Part shown: positions 1 to 13,200 of the stretch, in pieces
Numbering within the stretch: the stretch's first letter is position 1
Layout of the letters: each line of letters starts with the position of its first letter
Assembly: GCA_036924085.1 (NCBI GenBank)
Contig: JAVGWX010000025.1
Location: forward strand, 24,632,752 to 24,696,751
Reading direction: 5' to 3'
Source: Ariolimax columbianus
Taxonomy: Eukaryota; Mollusca; Gastropoda; Stylommatophora; Arionidae
Length of the DNA: 64,000 nucleotides
Translations under genes and position numbers: made by a program
The notes under the pieces: model-generated
Database searches by the model: none
Told to the model about the DNA's origin: nothing
What the model saw: only the letters and a program-made list of their open reading frames with translations

Positions 1-114
1 AGGGAGAGACGATTTGCTCAGTCAGAATATGGATTGGCGGAGATAGGGAGAGACTATTTGCTCAAAATGGGGATTGGAGGAGATAGGGAGAGACGATTTG
101 CTCAGAATGGCTAT

Positions 115-2864
115 TGGTGGAGATAGGGAGAGACGATTTGCTCAGTCAGAATGGGGATTGGCGGAGATAGGGAGAGACGATTTGCTCTGTCAGAATAGGG
201 ATTGGCGGAGATAGTGAGAGACGATTTGCTCAGTCAGAATGGGGATTGTTGGAGATAGGGAGAGACGATTTGCTCAGTCAGAATGGGGATTGGCGGAGAT
301 AGGGAGAGACGATTTGCTCAGTCAGAATGGGGATTGTTGGAGATAGGGAGAGACGATTTGCTCAGAATGGGGATTGGCGGAGATAGGGAGAGACGATTTG
401 CTCAGTCAGAATGGGGATTTGCGGAGAAAGGGAGAGACGATTTGCTCAGAATGGGGATTGGTGGAGATAGGGAGAGACGATTTGCTCAGAATGGGGATTG
501 GTGGAGATAGGGAGAGACGATTTGCTCAGTCAGAATATGGATTGGCGGAGATAGGGAGAGACTATTTGCTCAAAATGGGGATTTGAGGAGATAGGGAGAG
601 ACGATTTGCTCAGAATGGCTATTGGTGGAGATAGGGAGAGACGATTTGCTCAGTCAGACTGGGAATTGGCGGAGATAGGGAGAGACGATTTGGTGTCAGA
701 ATGGGGATTGGCGGAGATAGGGAGAGACGATTTGCTCAGTCATAATGGGGATTGGCGGAGATAGGGAGAAACGATTTGCTCAGTAAGAATGGGGATTGGC
801 GGAGATAGGGAGAGACGATTTGCTCAGTCAGAATGGGGATTGGCGGAGAAAAGGGAGAGACGATTTGCTCAGAATGGGGATTGGTGGAGATAGGGAGAGA
901 CGATTTGCTCAGTCAGAATGGGGATTGGCGGAGATAGGGAGAGACGATTTGCTCAGAATGGGGATTGGCGGAGATAGCGAGAGACGATTTGCTCAGAATG
1001 GGGATTGGCGGAGATAGAGAGAGACGATTTGCTCAGTCAGAATGGGGATTGGCAGATAGGGAGAGACGATTTGCTCAGAATTGGGATTAGTGGAGATTAG
1101 GGAGAGACGATTTGCTCAGAATGGGGATTGGTGGCGATATGGAGAGACGATTTGCTCAGTCAGAATGGGGATTGGTGGAGATATGGAGAGACGATTTTCT
1201 CAGTCAGAATGGGGATTGGCGGAGATAGGGAGAGACGATTTGCTCAGAATGGCTATTGGTGGAGATAGGGAGAGACGATTTGCTCAGTCAGACTGGGAAT
1301 TGGCGGAGATAGGGAGAGACGATTTGCTGTCAGAATGGGGATTGGCGGAGATAGGGAGAGACGATTTGCTCAGTCATAATGGGGATTGGCGGAGATTGGG
1401 AGAAACGATTTGCTCAGTAAGAATGGGGATTGGTGGAGATAGGGAGAGACGATTTGCTCAGTCAGAATGGGGATTGGCGGAGATAAGGACAGACGATTTG
1501 CTCAGTCAGAATGGGGATTGGCAGAGATAGGGAGAGACGATTTGCTCAGTCATAATGGGGATTGGCGGAGATAGGGAGAAACGATTTGCTCAGTCAGAAT
1601 GGGGATTGGTGGAGATAGGGAGAGACGATTTGCTCAGTCAGAATGGGGATTGGCGGAGATAAGGACAGACGATTTGCTAAGTCAGAATCGGGATTGGCAG
1701 AGATAGGGAGAGACGATTTGCTCAGTCAGAATGGTGATTGGCGGAGATAGGGAGAGACGATTTGCTCAGTCAGAATGGGGATTGGCGGAGATAGGGAGAG
1801 ACGATTTGCTCAGTTAGAATGGGGATTGTTGGAGATAGGGAGAGACGATTTGCTCAGAATGGGGATTGGCGGAGATAGGGAGAGACGATTTGCTCAGTCA
1901 GAATGGGGATTGGCGGAGAAAGGGAGAGACGATTTACTCAGAATGGAGATTGGTGGAGATAGGGAGAGACGATTTGCTCAGTCAGAATGGGGATTGGCGG
2001 AGATAGGGAGAGACGATTTGCTCAGTCAGAATAGGGATTGGCGGAGATAGTGAGAGACGATTTGCTCAGTCAGAATGGGGATTGTTGGAGATAGGGAGAG
2101 ACGATTTGCTCAGTCAGAATGGGGATTGGCGGAGATAGGGAGAGACGATTTGCTCAGTCAGAATGGGGATTGTTGGAGATAGGGAGAGACGATTTGCTCA
2201 GAATGGGGATTGGCGGAGATAGGGAGAGACGATTTGCTCAGTCAGAATGGGGATTGGCGGAGAAAGGGAGAGACGATTTGCTCAGAATGGGGATTGGTGG
2301 AGATAGGGAGAGACGATTTGCTCAGAATGGGGATTGGTGGAGATAGGGAGAGACGATTTGCTCAGTCAGAATATGGATTGGCGGAGATAGGGAGAGACTA
2401 TTTGCTCAAAATGGGGATTTGAGGAGATAGGGAGAGACGATTTGCTCAGAATGGCTATTGGTGGAGATAGGGAGAGACGATTTGCTCAGTCAGACTGGGA
2501 ATTGGCGGAGATAGGGAGAGACGATTTGCTGTCAGAATGGGGATTGGCGGAGATAGGGAGAGACGATTTGCTCAGTCATAATGGGGATTGGCGGAGATAG
2601 GGAGAAACGATTTGCTCAGTAAGAATGGGGATTGGCGGAGATAGGGAGAGACGATTTGCTCAGTCAGAATGGGGATTGGCGGAGAAAAGGGAGAGACGAT
2701 TTGCTCAGAATGGGGATTGGTGGAGATAGGGAGAGACGATTTGCTCAGTCAGAATGGGGATTGGCGGAGATAGGGAGAGACGATTTGCTCAGAATGGGGA
2801 TTGGAGGAGATAGCGAGAGACGATTTGCTCAGAATGGGGATTGGCGGAGATAGAGAGAGACGAT
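115..2864 (+). repeat. Sat1 segmental repeat, 1836-bp offset
   Basis: Positions about 115-1028 recur at about 1951-2864 with a constant offset of 1836 bp and only scattered substitutions. The match covers the marker monomers with GATAGTGAGAG, GATTGTTGGAG, GACTATTTGCTCAAAATG and GTAAGAATGGGG. The pairing breaks near 1028/2864, where the first copy continues into GGCAGATAGGG and the second does not. The first copy has GGTGTCAG at about 692 where the second has GCTGTCAG, so the copies have begun to diverge. Confidence 0.85.
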
Positions 2865-3529
2865 TTGCTCAGAATGGGGATTGGTGGAGATAGGGAGAGA
2901 CGATATGCTCAGTCAGAATGGGGATTGGCTGAGATAGGGAGAGACGATTTGCTCAGTCAGAATGGGGATTGGTGGAGATAGGGAGAGACGATTTGCTCAG
3001 AATGGGGATTGGTGGAGATAGGGAGAGACGATTTGCTCAGTCAGAATGGGGATTGGCGGAGATAGGGAGAGACGATTTGCTCAGTCAGAATAGGGATTGG
3101 CGGAGATAGTGAGAGACGATTTGCTCAGTCAGAATGGGGATTGTTGGAGATAGGGAGAGACGATTTGCTCAGTCAGAATGGGGATTGGCGGAGATAGGGA
3201 GAGACGATTTGCTCAGTCAGAATGGGGATTGTTGGAGATAGGGAGAGACGATTTGCTCAGAATGGGGATTGGTGGAGATAGGGAGAGACGATTTGCTCAG
3301 AATGGGGATTGGTGGAGATAGGGAGAGACGATTTGCTCAGTCAGAATATGGATTGGCGGAGATAGGGAGAGACTATTTGCTCAAAATGGGGATTGGAGGA
3401 GATAGGGAGAGACGATTTGCTCAGAATGGCTATTGGTGGAGATAGGGAGAGACGATTTGCTCAGTCAGACTGGGAATTGGCGGAGATAGGGAGAGACGAT
3501 TTGCTGTCAGAATGGGGATTGGCGGAGAT
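2865..3529 (+). repeat. Sat1 linker block
   Basis: This is ordinary Sat1 with no gene. It carries the GATATGCTCAGTC and GGCTGAGAT marker monomers at about 2901-2950, then a version of the GATTGTTGGAG/GACTATTTGCTC series found also near 4600-5170. Local offsets of about 510 and 975 bp link blocks at 2632, 3607 and 4117, which indicates repeated short-range duplication. Confidence 0.75.
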
Positions 3530-6500
3530 AGGGAGAGACGATTTGCTCAGTCATAATGGGGATTGGCGGAGATAGGGAGAAACGATTTGCTCAGTAAGAA
3601 TGGGGATTGGCGGAGATAGGGAGAGACGATTTGCTCAGTCAGAATGGGGATTGGCGGAGAAAAGGGAGAGACGATTTGCTCAGAATGGGGATTGGTGGAG
3701 ATAGGGAGAGACGATTTGCTCAGTCAGAATGGGGATTGGCGGAGATAGGGAGAGACGATTTGCTCAGAATGGGGATTGGCGGAGATAGCGAGAGACGATT
3801 TGCTCAGAATGGGGATTGGCGGAAATAGAGAGAGACGATTTGCTCAGAATGGGGATTGGTGGAGATAGGGAGAGACGATATGCTCAGTCAGAATGGGGAT
3901 TGGCTGAGATAGGGAGAGACGATTTGCTCAGTCAGAATGGGGATTGTGGAGATAGGGAGAGACGATTTGCTCAGTCAGAATGGTGATTGGCGGAGATAGG
4001 GAGAGACGATTTGCTGTCAGAATGGGGATTGGCGGAGATAGGGAGAGACGATTTGCTCAGTCATAATGGGGATTGGCGGAGATAGGGAGAAACGATTTGC
4101 TCAGTAAGAATGGGGATTGGCGGAGATAGGGAGAGACGATTTGCTCAGTCAGAATGGGGATTGGCGGAGAAAAGGGAGAGACGATTTGCTCAGAATGGGG
4201 ATTGGTGGAGATAGGGAGAGACGATTTGCTCAGTCAGAATGGGGATTGACGGAGATAGGGAGAGACGATTTGCTCAGAATGGGGATTGGCGGAGATAGCG
4301 AGAGACGATTTGCTCAGAATGGGGATTGGCGGAGATAGAGAGATACGATTTGCTCAGAATGGGGATTGGTGGAGATAGGGAGAGACGATATGCTCAGTCA
4401 GAATGGGGATTGGCTGAGATAGGGAGAGACGATTTGCTCAGTCAGAATGGGGATTGGTGGAGATAGGGAGAGACGATTTGCTCAGAATGGGGATTGGTGG
4501 AGATAGGGAGAGACGATTTGCTCAGTCAGAATGGGGATTGGCGGAGATAGGGAGAGACGATTTGCTCAGTCAGAATAGGGATTGGCGGAGATAGTGAGAG
4601 ACGATTTGCTCAGTCAGAATGGGGATTGTTGGAGATAGGGAGAGACGATTTGCTCAGTCAGAATGGGGATTGGCGGAGATAGGGAGAGACGATTTGCTCA
4701 GTCAGAATGGGGATTGTTGGAGATAGGGAGAGACGATTTGCTCAGAATGGGGATTGGCGGAGATAGGGAGAGACGATTTGCTCAGTCAGAATGGGGATTG
4801 GCGGAGAAAGGGAGAGACGATTTGCTCAGAATGGGGATTGGTGGAGATAGGGAGAGACGATTTGCTCAGAATGGGGATTGGTGGAGATAGGGAGAGACGA
4901 TTTGCTCAGTCAGAATGGGGATTGGCGGAGATAGGGAGAGACTATTTGCTCAAAATGGGGATTGGAGCAGATAGGGAGAGACGATTTGCTCAGAATGGCT
5001 ATTGGTGGAGATAGGGAGAGACGATTTGCTCAGTCAGACTGGGAATTGGCGGAGATAGGGAGAGAGGATTTGCTGTCAGAATGGGGATTGGCGGAGATAG
5101 GGAGAGACGATTTGCTCAGTCATAATGGGGATTGGCGGAGATAGGGAGAAACGATTTGCTCAGTAAGAATGGGGATTGGCGGAGATAGGGAGAGACGATT
5201 TGCTCAGTCAGAATGGGGATTGGCGGAGAAAAGGGAGAGACGATTTGCTCAGAATGGGGATTGGTGGAGATAGGGAGAGACGATTTGCTCAGTCAGAATG
5301 GGGATTGGCGGAGATAGGGAGAGACGATTTGCTCAGAATGGGGATTGGCGGAGATAGCGAGAGACGATTTGCTCAGAATGGGGATTGGCGGAGATAGAGA
5401 GAGACGATTTGCTCAGAATGGGGATTGGTGGAGATAGGGAGAGACGATATGCTCAGTCAGAATGGGGATTGGCTGAGATAGGGAGAGACGATTTGCTCAG
5501 TCAGAATGGGGATTGGTGGAGATAGGGAGAGACGATTTGCTCAGTCAGAATGGTGATTGGCGGAGATAGGGAGAGACGATTTGCTCAGTCAGAATGGGGA
5601 TTGGCGGAGATAGGGAGAGACGATTTGCTCAGTCAGAATGGGGATTGGTGGAGATAGGGAGAGACGATTTGCTCAGTCAGAATGGGGATTGGCGGAGATA
5701 AGGACAGACGATTTGCTAAGTCAGAATGGGGATTGGCAGAGATAGGGAGAGACGATTTGCTCAGAATGGGGATTGGTGGAGATAGGGTGAGACGATTTGC
5801 TCAGTCAGAATGGGGATTGTTCGAGATAGGGAGAGACGATTTGCTCAATCAGAATGGGGATTGGTGGACAAAGGGAGAGACGATTTGCTCAGAATTGGGA
5901 TTGGTGGAGATAGGGAGAGACGATTTGCTCAGTCAGAATGGGGATTGTTGGAGATAGGGAGAGACGATTTGCTCAGAATGGGGATTGGCGGAGATAGGGA
6001 GAGACGATTTGCTCAGTCAGAATGGGGATTGGCGGAGATAAGGACAGACGATTTGCTCAGAATGGGGATTGGCAGAGATAGGGAGAGACGATTTGCTCAG
6101 AATGGGGATTGGTGGAGATAGGGTGAGACGATTTGCTCAGTCAGAATGGGGATTGTTGGAGATAGGGAGAGACTATTTGCTCAAAATGGGGATTGGAGGA
6201 GATAGGGAGAGACGATTTGCTCAGAATGGCTATTGGTGGAGATAGGGAGAGACGATTTGCTCAGTCAGACTGGGAATTGGCGGAGATAGGGAGAGACGAT
6301 TTGCTGTCAGAATGGGGATTGGCGGAGATAGGGAGAGACGATTTGCTCAGTCATAATGGGGATTGGCGGAGATAGGGAGAAACGATTTGCTTAGTAAGAA
6401 TGGGGATTGGCGGAGATAGGGAGAGACGATTTGCTCAGTCAGAATGGGGATTGGCGGAGAAAAGGGAGAGACGATTTGCTCAGAATGGGGATTGGTGGAC

Positions 6501-7943
6501 ATAGGGAGAGACGATTTGCTCAGATTGGGGATTGGTGGAGATAGGAAGAGACGATTTGCTCAGTCAGAATGGGGATTGGCGGAGATAGGGAGAGACGATT
6601 TGCTCAGAATGGGGATTGGCGGAGATAGCGAGAGACGATTTGCTCAGAATGGGGATTGGAGGAGATAGAGAGAGACGATTTGCTCAGAATGGGGATTGGT
6701 GGAGATAGGGAGAGACGATTTGCTCAGTCAGAATGGGGATTGGCTGAGATAGGGAGAGACGATTTGCTCAGTCAGAATGGGGTTTGGCCGAGATAGGGAG
6801 AGACGATTTGCTCAGTCAGAATGGTGATTGGCGGAGATAGGGAGAGACGATTTGCTCAGTCAGAATGGGGATTGGCGGAGATAGGGAGAGACGATTTGCT
6901 CAGTCAGAATGGGGATTGGTGGAGATAGGGAGAGACGATTTGCTCAGTCAGAATGGGGATTGGCGGAGATAGTGAGAGACGATTTGCTCAGTCAGAATGG
7001 TGATTGTTGGAGATAGGGAGAGACGATTTGCTCAGTCAGAATGGGGTTTGGCGGAGATAGGGAGAGACGATTTGCTCAGTCAGAATGGGGATTGTTGGAG
7101 ATAGGGAGAGACGATTTGCTCAGAATGGGGATTGGTGGAGATAGGGAGAGACGATTTGCTCAGTCAGAATGGGGATTGGCGGAGATAGGGAGAGACGATT
7201 TGCTCAGAATGGGGATTGGCGGAGATAGCGAGAGACGATTTGCTCAGAATGGGGATTGGCGGAAATAGAGAGAGACGATTTGCTGAGAATGGGGATTGGT
7301 GGAGATAGGGAGAGACGATATGCTCAGTCAGAATGGGGATTGGCTGAGATAGGGAGAGACGATTTGCTCAGTCAGAATGGGGATTGGTGGAGATAGGGAG
7401 AGACGATTTGCTCAGTCAGAATGGTGATTGGCGGAGATAGCGAGAGACGATTTGCTCAGAATGGGGATTGGCAGAAATAGAGAGAGACGATTTGCTCAGA
7501 ATGGGGATTGGTGGAGATAGGGAGAGACGATATGCTCAGTCAGAATGGGGATTGGCTGAGATAGGGAGAGACGATTTGCTCAGTCAGAATGGGGATTGGT
7601 GGAGATAGGGAGAGACGATTTGCTCAGAATGGGGATTGGTGGAGATAGGGAGAGACGATTTGCTCAGTCAGAATGGGGATTGGCGGAGATAGGGAGAGAC
7701 GATTTGCTCAGTCAGAATAGGGATTGGCGGAGATAGTGAGAGACGATTTGCTCAGTCAGAATGGGGATTGTTGGAGATAGGGAGAGACGATTTGCTCAGT
7801 CAGAATGGGGATTGGCGGAGATAGGGAGAGACGATTTGCTCAGTCAGAATGGGGATTGTTGGAGATAGGGAGAGACGATTTGCTCAGAATGGGGATTGGC
7901 GGAGATAGGGAGAGACGATTTGCTCAGTCAGAATGGGGATTGG
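3530..7943 (+). repeat. Sat1 4.4-kb segmental duplication, copy A1
   Basis: This block matches 10231-14599 monomer by monomer. The offset is 6701 bp near 3607, 6702 bp near 4117, and a constant 6656 bp from about 4663 to about 7940. The changes are explained by a 1-bp difference near 3946 (GATTGTGGAG against GATTGGTGGAG), a 2-bp loss at about 11101 in the other copy (CAGTCAATGGGG), and loss of one 44-bp monomer from the other copy near 11300. The match stops near 7943/14599, where this copy has GGCGGAGAAAGGG and the other GGTGGAGATAGGG. Confidence 0.85.
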
Positions 7944-8053
7944 CGGAGAAAGGGAGAGACGATTTGCTCAGAATGGGGATTGGTGGAGATAGGGAGAGAC
8001 GATTTGCTCAGAATGGGGATTGGTGGAGATAGGGAGAGACGATTTGCTCAGTC

Positions 8054-10250
8054 AGAATGGGGATTGGCGGAGATAGGGAGAGACTATTTGCTCAAAATGG
8101 GGATTGGAGGAGATAGAGAGAGACGATTTGCTCAGAATGGCTATTGGTGGAGATAGGGAGAGACGATTTGCTCAGTCAGACTGGGAATTGGCGGAGATAG
8201 GGAGAGACGATTTGCTCAGTCATAATGGGGATTGGCGGAGATAGGGAGAAACGATTTGCTCAGTAAGAATGGTTATTGGCGGAGATAGGGAGAGACGATT
8301 TGCTCAGTCAGAATGGGGATTGGCGGAGAAAAGGGAGAGACGATTTGCTCAGAATGGGGATTGGTGGAGATAGGGAGAGACGATTTGCTCAGTCAGAATG
8401 GCGATTGGCGGAGATAGGGAGAGACGATTTGCTCAGAATGGGGATTGGCGGAGATAGCGAGAGACGATTTGCTCAGAATGGGGATTGGCGGAGATAGAGA
8501 GAGACGATTTGCTCAGAATGGGGATTGGTGGAGATAGGGAGAGACGATATGCTCAGTCAGAATGGGGATTGGCTGAGATAGGGAGAGACGATTTGCTCAG
8601 TCAGAATGGGGATTGGTGGAGATAGGGAGAGACGATTTGCTCAGTCAGAATGGTGATTGGCGGAGATAGGGAGAGACGATTTGCTCAGTCAGAATGGGGA
8701 TTGGCGGAGATAGGGAGAGACGATTTGCTCAGTCAGAATGGGGATTGGTGGAGATAGGGAGAGACGATTTGCTCAGTCAGAATGGGGATTGGCCTAGATA
8801 AGGACAGACGATTTGCTCAATCAGAATGGGGATTGGTGGACAAAGGGAGAGACGATTTGCTCAGAATTGGGATTGGTGGAGATAGGGAGAGACGATTTGC
8901 TCAGTCAGAATGGGGATTGTTGGAGATAGGGAGAGACGATTTGCTCAGAATGGGGATTGGCGGAGATAGGGAGAGACGATTTGCTCAGTCAGAATGGGGA
9001 TTGGCGGAGAAAGGGAGAGACGATTTGCTCAGAATGGGGATTGGTGGAGATAGGGAGAGACGATTTGCTCAGAATGGGGATTGGTGGAGATAGGGAGAGA
9101 CGATTTGCTCAGTCAGAATGGGGATTGGCGGAGATAGGGAGAGACTATTTGCTCAAAATGGGGATTGGAGGAGATAGGGAGAGACGATTTGCTCAGAATG
9201 GCTATTGGTGGAGATAGGGAGAGACGATTTGCTCAGTCATAATGGGGATTGGCGGAGATAGGGAGAAACGATTTGCTCAGTAAGAATGGGGATTGGCGGA
9301 GATAGGTAGAGACGATTTGCTCAGTCAGAATGGGGATTGGCGGAGAAAAGGGAGAGACGATTTGCTCAGAATGGGGATTGGTGGAGATAGGGAGAGACGA
9401 TTTGCTCAGATTGGGGATTGGTGGAGATAGGAAGAGACGATTTGCTCAGTCAGAATGGGGATTGGCGGAGATAGGGAGAGACGATTTGCTCAGAATGGGG
9501 ATTGGCGGAGATAGCGAGAGACGATTTGCTCAGAATGGGGATTGGCGGAGATAGAGAGAGAGAGACGATTTGCTCATTCAGAATGGGGATTGGCGGAGAT
9601 AGCGGGAGACGATTTGCTCAGAATGGGGATTGGCGGAGATAGAGAGAGAGAGACGATTTGCTCATTCAGAATGGGGATTGGCGGAGATAGGGAGAGACGA
9701 TTTGCTCAGTCAGAATGGAGTTTGGCAGAGATAGGGAGAGACGATTTGCTCAGAATGGGGATTGGTGGAGATAGTGAGAGAGGATTTGCTCAGAATGGGA
9801 ATTAGCGGAGATAGAGAGAGACGATTTGCTCAGAATGGGGATTGGTAGAGATAGAAAGAGACGATTTGCTCAGTCAGAATGGGAATGGCAGATATAGGGA
9901 GAGACGATTTGCTCAGTCAGAATGGGGATTGGGGGTGAAAGGGAGAGACGATTTGCTGAGAATGGGAATTGGCGGAGATAGGGAGAGACGATTTGCTCAG
10001 TCAGAATGGGGATTGGCGGAGAAAAGGCAGAGACGATTTGCTCAGAATGGGGCAATTGGTGGAGATAGGGAGAGACGATTTGCTCAGATTGGGGATTGGT
10101 GGAGATAGGAAGAGACGATTTGCTCAGTCAGAATGGGGATTGGCGGAGATAGGGAGAGACGATTTGCTCAGAATGGGGATTGGCGGAGATAGCGAGAGAC
10201 GATTTGCTCAGAATGGGGATTGGCGGAGATAGAGAGAGACGATTTGCTCA
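8054..10250 (+). repeat. Sat1 segmental block B, copy B1
   Basis: This 2.2-kb block is the first of three related copies. It matches 16141-18296 at an offset of 8087 bp, which falls to 8047 bp after a 40-bp monomer is lost in the later copy near 18150. From about 8697 it also matches 14548-16100 at an offset of 5851 bp. Diagnostic monomers are the GA-expanded forms near 9551 and 9641, GGGAATGGCAGATATAGGG near 9881, and a GGGGCAATTGG insertion near 10050. The GGCCTAGATAAGG form at about 8793 is private to this copy; the others have GGCGGAGATAAGG. Confidence 0.85.
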
Positions 10251-13200
10251 GTCATAATGGGGATTGGCGGAGATAGGGAGAAACGATTTGCTCAGTAAGA
10301 ATGGGGATTGGCGGAGATAGGGAGAGACGATTTGCTCAGTCAGAATGGGGATTGGCGGAGAAAAGGGAGAGACGATTTGCTCAGAATGGGGATTGGTGGA
10401 GATAGGGAGAGACGATTTGCTCAGTCAGAATGGGGATTGGCGGAGATAGGGAGAGACGATTTGCTCAGAATGGGGATTGGCGGAGATAGCGAGAGACGAT
10501 TTGCTCAGAATGGGGATTGGCGGAAATAGAGAGAGACGATTTGCTCAGAATGGGGATTGGTGGAGATAGGGAGAGACGATATGCTCAGTCAGAATGGGGA
10601 TTGGCTGAGATAGGGAGAGACGATTTGCTCAGTCAGAATGGGGATTGGTGGAGATAGGGAGAGACGATTTGCTCAGTCAGAATGGTGATTGGCGGAGATA
10701 GGGAGAGACGATTTGCTGTCAGAATGGGGATTGGCGGAGATAGGGAGAGACGATTTGCTCAGTCATAATGGGGATTGGCGGAGATAGGGAGAAACGATTT
10801 GCTCAGTAAGAATGGGGATTGGCGGAGATAGGGAGAGACGATTTGCTCAGTCAGAATGGGGATTGGCGGAGAAAAGGGAGAGACGATTTGCTCAGAATGG
10901 GGATTGGTGGAGATAGGGAGAGACGATTTGCTCAGTCAGAATGGGGATTGACGGAGATAGGGAGAGACGATTTGCTCAGAATGGGGATTGGCGGAGATAG
11001 CGAGAGACGATTTGCTCAGAATGGGGATTGGCGGAGATAGAGAGATACGATTTGCTCAGAATGGGGATTGGTGGAGATAGGGAGAGACGATATGCTCAGT
11101 CAATGGGGATTGGCTGAGATAGGGAGAGACGATTTGCTCAGTCAGAATGGGGATTGGTGGAGATAGGGAGAGACGATTTGCTCAGAATGGGGATTGGTGG
11201 AGATAGGGAGAGACGATTTGCTCAGTCAGAATGGGGATTGGCGGAGATAGGGAGAGACGATTTGCTCAGTCAGAATAGGGATTGGCGGAGATAGTGAGAG
11301 ACGATTTGCTCAGTCAGAATGGGGATTGGCGGAGATAGGGAGAGACGATTTGCTCAGTCAGAATGGGGATTGTTGGAGATAGGGAGAGACGATTTGCTCA
11401 GAATGGGGATTGGCGGAGATAGGGAGAGACGATTTGCTCAGTCAGAATGGGGATTGGCGGAGAAAGGGAGAGACGATTTGCTCAGAATGGGGATTGGTGG
11501 AGATAGGGAGAGACGATTTGCTCAGAATGGGGATTGGTGGAGATAGGGAGAGACGATTTGCTCAGTCAGAATGGGGATTGGCGGAGATAGGGAGAGACTA
11601 TTTTCTCAAAATGGGGATTGGAGCAGATAGGGAGAGACGATTTGCTCAGAATGGCTATTGGTGGAGATAGGGAGAGACGATTTGCTCAGTCAGACTGGGA
11701 ATTGGCGGAGATAGGGAGAGAGGATTTGCTGTCAGAATGGGGATTGGCGGAGATAGGGAGAGACGATTTGCTCAGTCATAATGGGGATTGGCGGAGATAG
11801 GGAGAAACGATTTGCTCAGTAAGAATGGGGATTGGCGGAGATAGGGAGAGACGATTTGCTCAGTCAGAATGGGGATTGGCGGAGAAAAGGGAGAGACGAT
11901 TTGCTCAGAATGGGGATTGGTGGAGATAGGGAGAGACGATTTGCTCAGTCAGAATGGGGATTGGCGGAGATAGGGAGAGACGATTTGCTCAGAATGGGGA
12001 TTGGCGGAGATAGCGAGAGACGATTTGCTCAGAATGGGGATTGGCGGAGATAGAGAGAGACGATTTGCTCAGAATGGGGATTGGTGGAGATAGGGAGAGA
12101 CGATATGCTCAGTCAGAATGGGGATTGGCTGAGATAGGGAGAGACGATTTGCTCAGTCAGAATGGGGATTGGTGGAGATAGGGAGAGACGATTTGCTCAG
12201 TCAGAATGGTGATTGGCGGAGATAGGGAGAGACGATTTGCTCAGTCAGAATGGGGATTGGCGGAGATAGGGAGAGACGATTTGCTCAGTCAGAATGGGGA
12301 TTGGTGGAGATAGGGAGAGACGATTTGCTCAGTCAGAATGGGGATTGGCGGAGATAAGGACAGACGATTTGCTAAGTCAGAATGGGGATTGGCAGAGATA
12401 GGGAGAGACGATTTGCTCAGAATGGGGATTGGTGGAGATAGGGTGAGACGATTTGCTCAGTCAGAATGGGGATTGTTCGAGATAGGGAGAGACGATTTGC
12501 TCAATCAGAATGGGGATTGGTGGACAAAGGGAGAGACGATTTGCTCAGAATTGGGATTGGTGGAGATAGGGAGAGACGATTTGCTCAGTCAGAATGGGGA
12601 TTGTTGGAGATAGGGAGAGACGATTTGCTCAGAATGGGGATTGGCGGAGATAGGGAGAGACGATTTGCTCAGTCAGAATGGGGATTGGCGGAGATAAGGA
12701 CAGACGATTTGCTCAGAATGGGGATTGGCAGAGATAGGGAGAGACGATTTGCTCAGAATGGGGATTGGTGGAGATAGGGTGAGACGATTTGCTCAGTCAG
12801 AATGGGGATTGGCGGAGATAGGGAGAGACTATTTGCTCAAAATGGGGATTGGAGGAGATAGGGAGAGACGATTTGCTCAGAATGGCTATTGGTGGAGATA
12901 GGGAGAGACGATTTGCTCAGTCAGACTGGGAATTGGCGGAGATAGGGAGAGACGATTTGCTGTCAGAATGGGGATTGGCGGAGATAGGGAGAGACGATTT
13001 GCTCAGTCATAATGGAGATTGGCGGAGATAGGGAGAAACGATTTGCTCAGTAAGAATGGGGATTGGCGGAGATAGGGAGAGACGATTTGCTCAGTCAGAA
13101 TGGGGATTGGCGGAGAAAAGGGAGAGACGATTTGCTCAGAATGGGGATTGGTGGAGATAGGGAGAGACGATTTGCTCAGATTGGGGATTGGTGGAGATAG

